Program-made: the position numbers and the translations under genes
Assembly: GCA_036498265.1 (NCBI GenBank)
Contig: DASYFT010000043.1
Span: forward strand, 1 to 39,176
Origin: Palsa-744 sp036498265
GTDB lineage: Bacteria > Actinomycetota > Thermoleophilia > Solirubrobacterales > Solirubrobacteraceae
Length of the DNA stretch: 39,176 nucleotides
Direction: 5' to 3'
The notes under the pieces: generated by a model
The model's input: only the letters and a program-made list of their open reading frames with translations
What the model was told of the DNA's origin: nothing
Database searches by the model: none
Shown here: piece after piece, positions 38,363 through 39,176 of the stretch
Layout: each line of letters opens with the position of its first letter
How positions within the stretch are numbered: the first letter of the stretch is position 1

Positions 38363-39176
38363 TCACAGCTCCGAGTCCTGCCCCGGCGCCGTGCCTATCG
38401 GTGGCCCGGGCTCGACCGAACCGGGGCCGTCCGGGCTGTCTTCGAGCACCTCGAAGCCGCCGTCGGCACGGCGCCTGACGAGCGTTCCTTCCCAGGCACG
38501 CAGCGGATGTGAGCCGGTTCGCGAGAGCCAGCGGCACACGTTGTAGGTCGCGAGCCCGACGAGGATCGGCAGCAGCCACACGCCGACCCGCCAGAAGTGG
38601 ATCTGTTCTTCGTAGGGGACGTGCAGCCTGACGAAGATCCGGTCGGTCGATCCGACCGCGAAGATGATCACGACCCAGCTGAGGAAGGCGGCGCCGATGG
38701 CTGATCGCACCGGCCGGTCGCGCGGGCGATCGAGCAGATCGTGGCGGCGGTGGTCGCCGGTGAAGCGACGCTCGAGCGCCGGCCAGGCGAACATCATCGC
38801 GAACACCACGAGAGGGAACAGCACGCCTCCCCAGAAGGGATTGGGGATGATCGTGTGCCCGGCGATCGTGGGCTCGAAGTTCGGCATGAGGCGCAGCGCG
38901 CCGATCAGCCAGCCGATGTACCAGTCGGGCTGGGCACCGTTCTCCGACAGGTACGGGTGGTACGGACCCCACTGCCAGATGGGATTGATCTGGATGAGGC
39001 CGCCCATCAGGAACAGCACGGCCGCGACGGCGAACAGGAGCCCGACGGAGCGCAGAGCGTAGGCCGGCCACAGCGGCGTCCCCACGACGTTGCGCTCGCG
39101 CCGGCCCGGGCCCGGGAACTGCGAGTGGTGCTGGCGCATGATCATCACCAGGTGGACGGTGATGAGCGTGATCAGG
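38363..39176 (-). CDS. qcrB: cytochrome bc1 complex cytochrome b subunit, C-terminal part (5' partial)
   Basis: At least 271 residues are visible; the frame continues past the right edge (LITLITVHLVMIMRQHHSQFPG before the internal GTG at 39148). QcrB is the quinol-oxidising core of the actinobacterial menaquinol:cytochrome c reductase in the inner membrane. Seen are the helix-end RQHHSQFPG, a TM (SVGLLFAVAAVLFLMGGLI), the ef-loop-like INPIWQWGPYHPYL, QPDWYIGWLIGALRLMP, a TM (FPLVVFAMMFAWPALE), TGDHRRHDLLDRPRDRP and two further TMs (LSWVVIIFAVG; VWLLPILVGLATYNVC). The N-terminal haem-ligand helices are outside. The hydrophilic tail of ~60 residues is typical of the long actinobacterial form. 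Confidence 0.95.
   Translation of the reverse strand, partial: LITLITVHLVMIMRQHHSQFPGPGRRERNVVGTPLWPAYALRSVGLLFAVAAVLFLMGGLIQINPIWQWGPYHPYLSENGAQPDWYIGWLIGALRLMPNFEPTIAGHTIIPNPFWGGVLFPLVVFAMMFAWPALERRFTGDHRRHDLLDRPRDRPVRSAIGAAFLSWVVIIFAVGSTDRIFVRLHVPYEEQIHFWRVGVWLLPILVGLATYNVCRWLSRTGSHPLRAWEGTLVRRRADGGFEVLEDSPDGPGSVEPGPPIGTAPGQDSEL

Noticed and set aside
1..39176. CRISPR arrays, insertion sequences or prophage genes
   Set aside because: No regularly spaced repeats, transposase, integrase or phage structural genes were seen; the repeats present are intragenic or at gene ends.

Overview
The window is high-GC, gene-dense DNA from an actinobacterium. Tight stop/start overlaps (ATGA, GTGA), an actinobacterial-type menaquinol:cytochrome c reductase cytochrome b (QcrB), an F420 (Ddn-type) oxidoreductase, a MacB-type exporter under a two-component system and frequent SD-less starts with a TANNNT box 7-9 nt upstream all fit. 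The flavour suggests Thermoleophilia/Solirubrobacterales, but that rank is inference. The layout is mostly chromosomal, with no phage, transposase or CRISPR array.

Region 1 (1-7102) is a translationally coupled four-gene plus-strand operon: the C-terminal end of an ATPase/TPR signalling regulator (adenylate-cyclase-AAA-TPR type), a small alpha/beta-barrel-like protein, a DyP-type haem peroxidase, and a 1099-residue fusion of an alpha/beta-hydrolase to a cytochrome P450 through a proline-rich repeat linker. The P450 lacks the usual acid-alcohol pair in its I-helix. Lipase, peroxidase and unusual P450 together suggest a peroxide-dependent lipid-oxidation (oxylipin-like) pathway; this is the best candidate here for an undescribed system.

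Region 2 (7212-17800) is mainly housekeeping: surE-ligA (overlapping), a secreted Glu/Gln-rich protein, a penicillin-binding carboxypeptidase (DacB/S13) divergent from and overlapping a patatin phospholipase, a HisC-like aminotransferase, a membrane protein, a long-chain acyl-CoA synthetase, a NIF3-like protein and tRNA-Pro(CGG).

Region 3 (17801-22253) is accessory and regulatory: an SDR dehydrogenase whose start has been tandemly duplicated to make a 10-codon leader ORF, divergent from its probable TetR regulator with back-to-back promoters and a shared operator; a secreted six-Cys orphan; and an aldo/keto reductase divergent from an XRE/MmyB-like regulator with a 37-bp perfect palindrome between them.

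Region 4 (22305-28789) is an OmpR-type response regulator and sensor kinase followed by lipoprotein, adaptor (peptidoglycan-binding plus Lys/Glu-rich insert), ABC ATPase and MacB-type permease. A TTCAGCTT direct repeat with 11-bp period precedes the regulator and a related copy precedes the lipoprotein, pointing to one regulon.

Region 5 (28862-38272) holds an SRPBCC protein, a large secreted hydrolase, a Ddn-type oxidoreductase, a VOC protein, a SAM methyltransferase, and two divergent paralogues of an unrecognised, glycosyltransferase-like family flanking a small DUF6153-like membrane protein. The second paralogue is coupled to an aldose-1-epimerase and a DDAH/arginine-deiminase-superfamily gene whose 3' end, stop codon included, is tandemly duplicated. 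The window ends inside qcrB on the minus strand.
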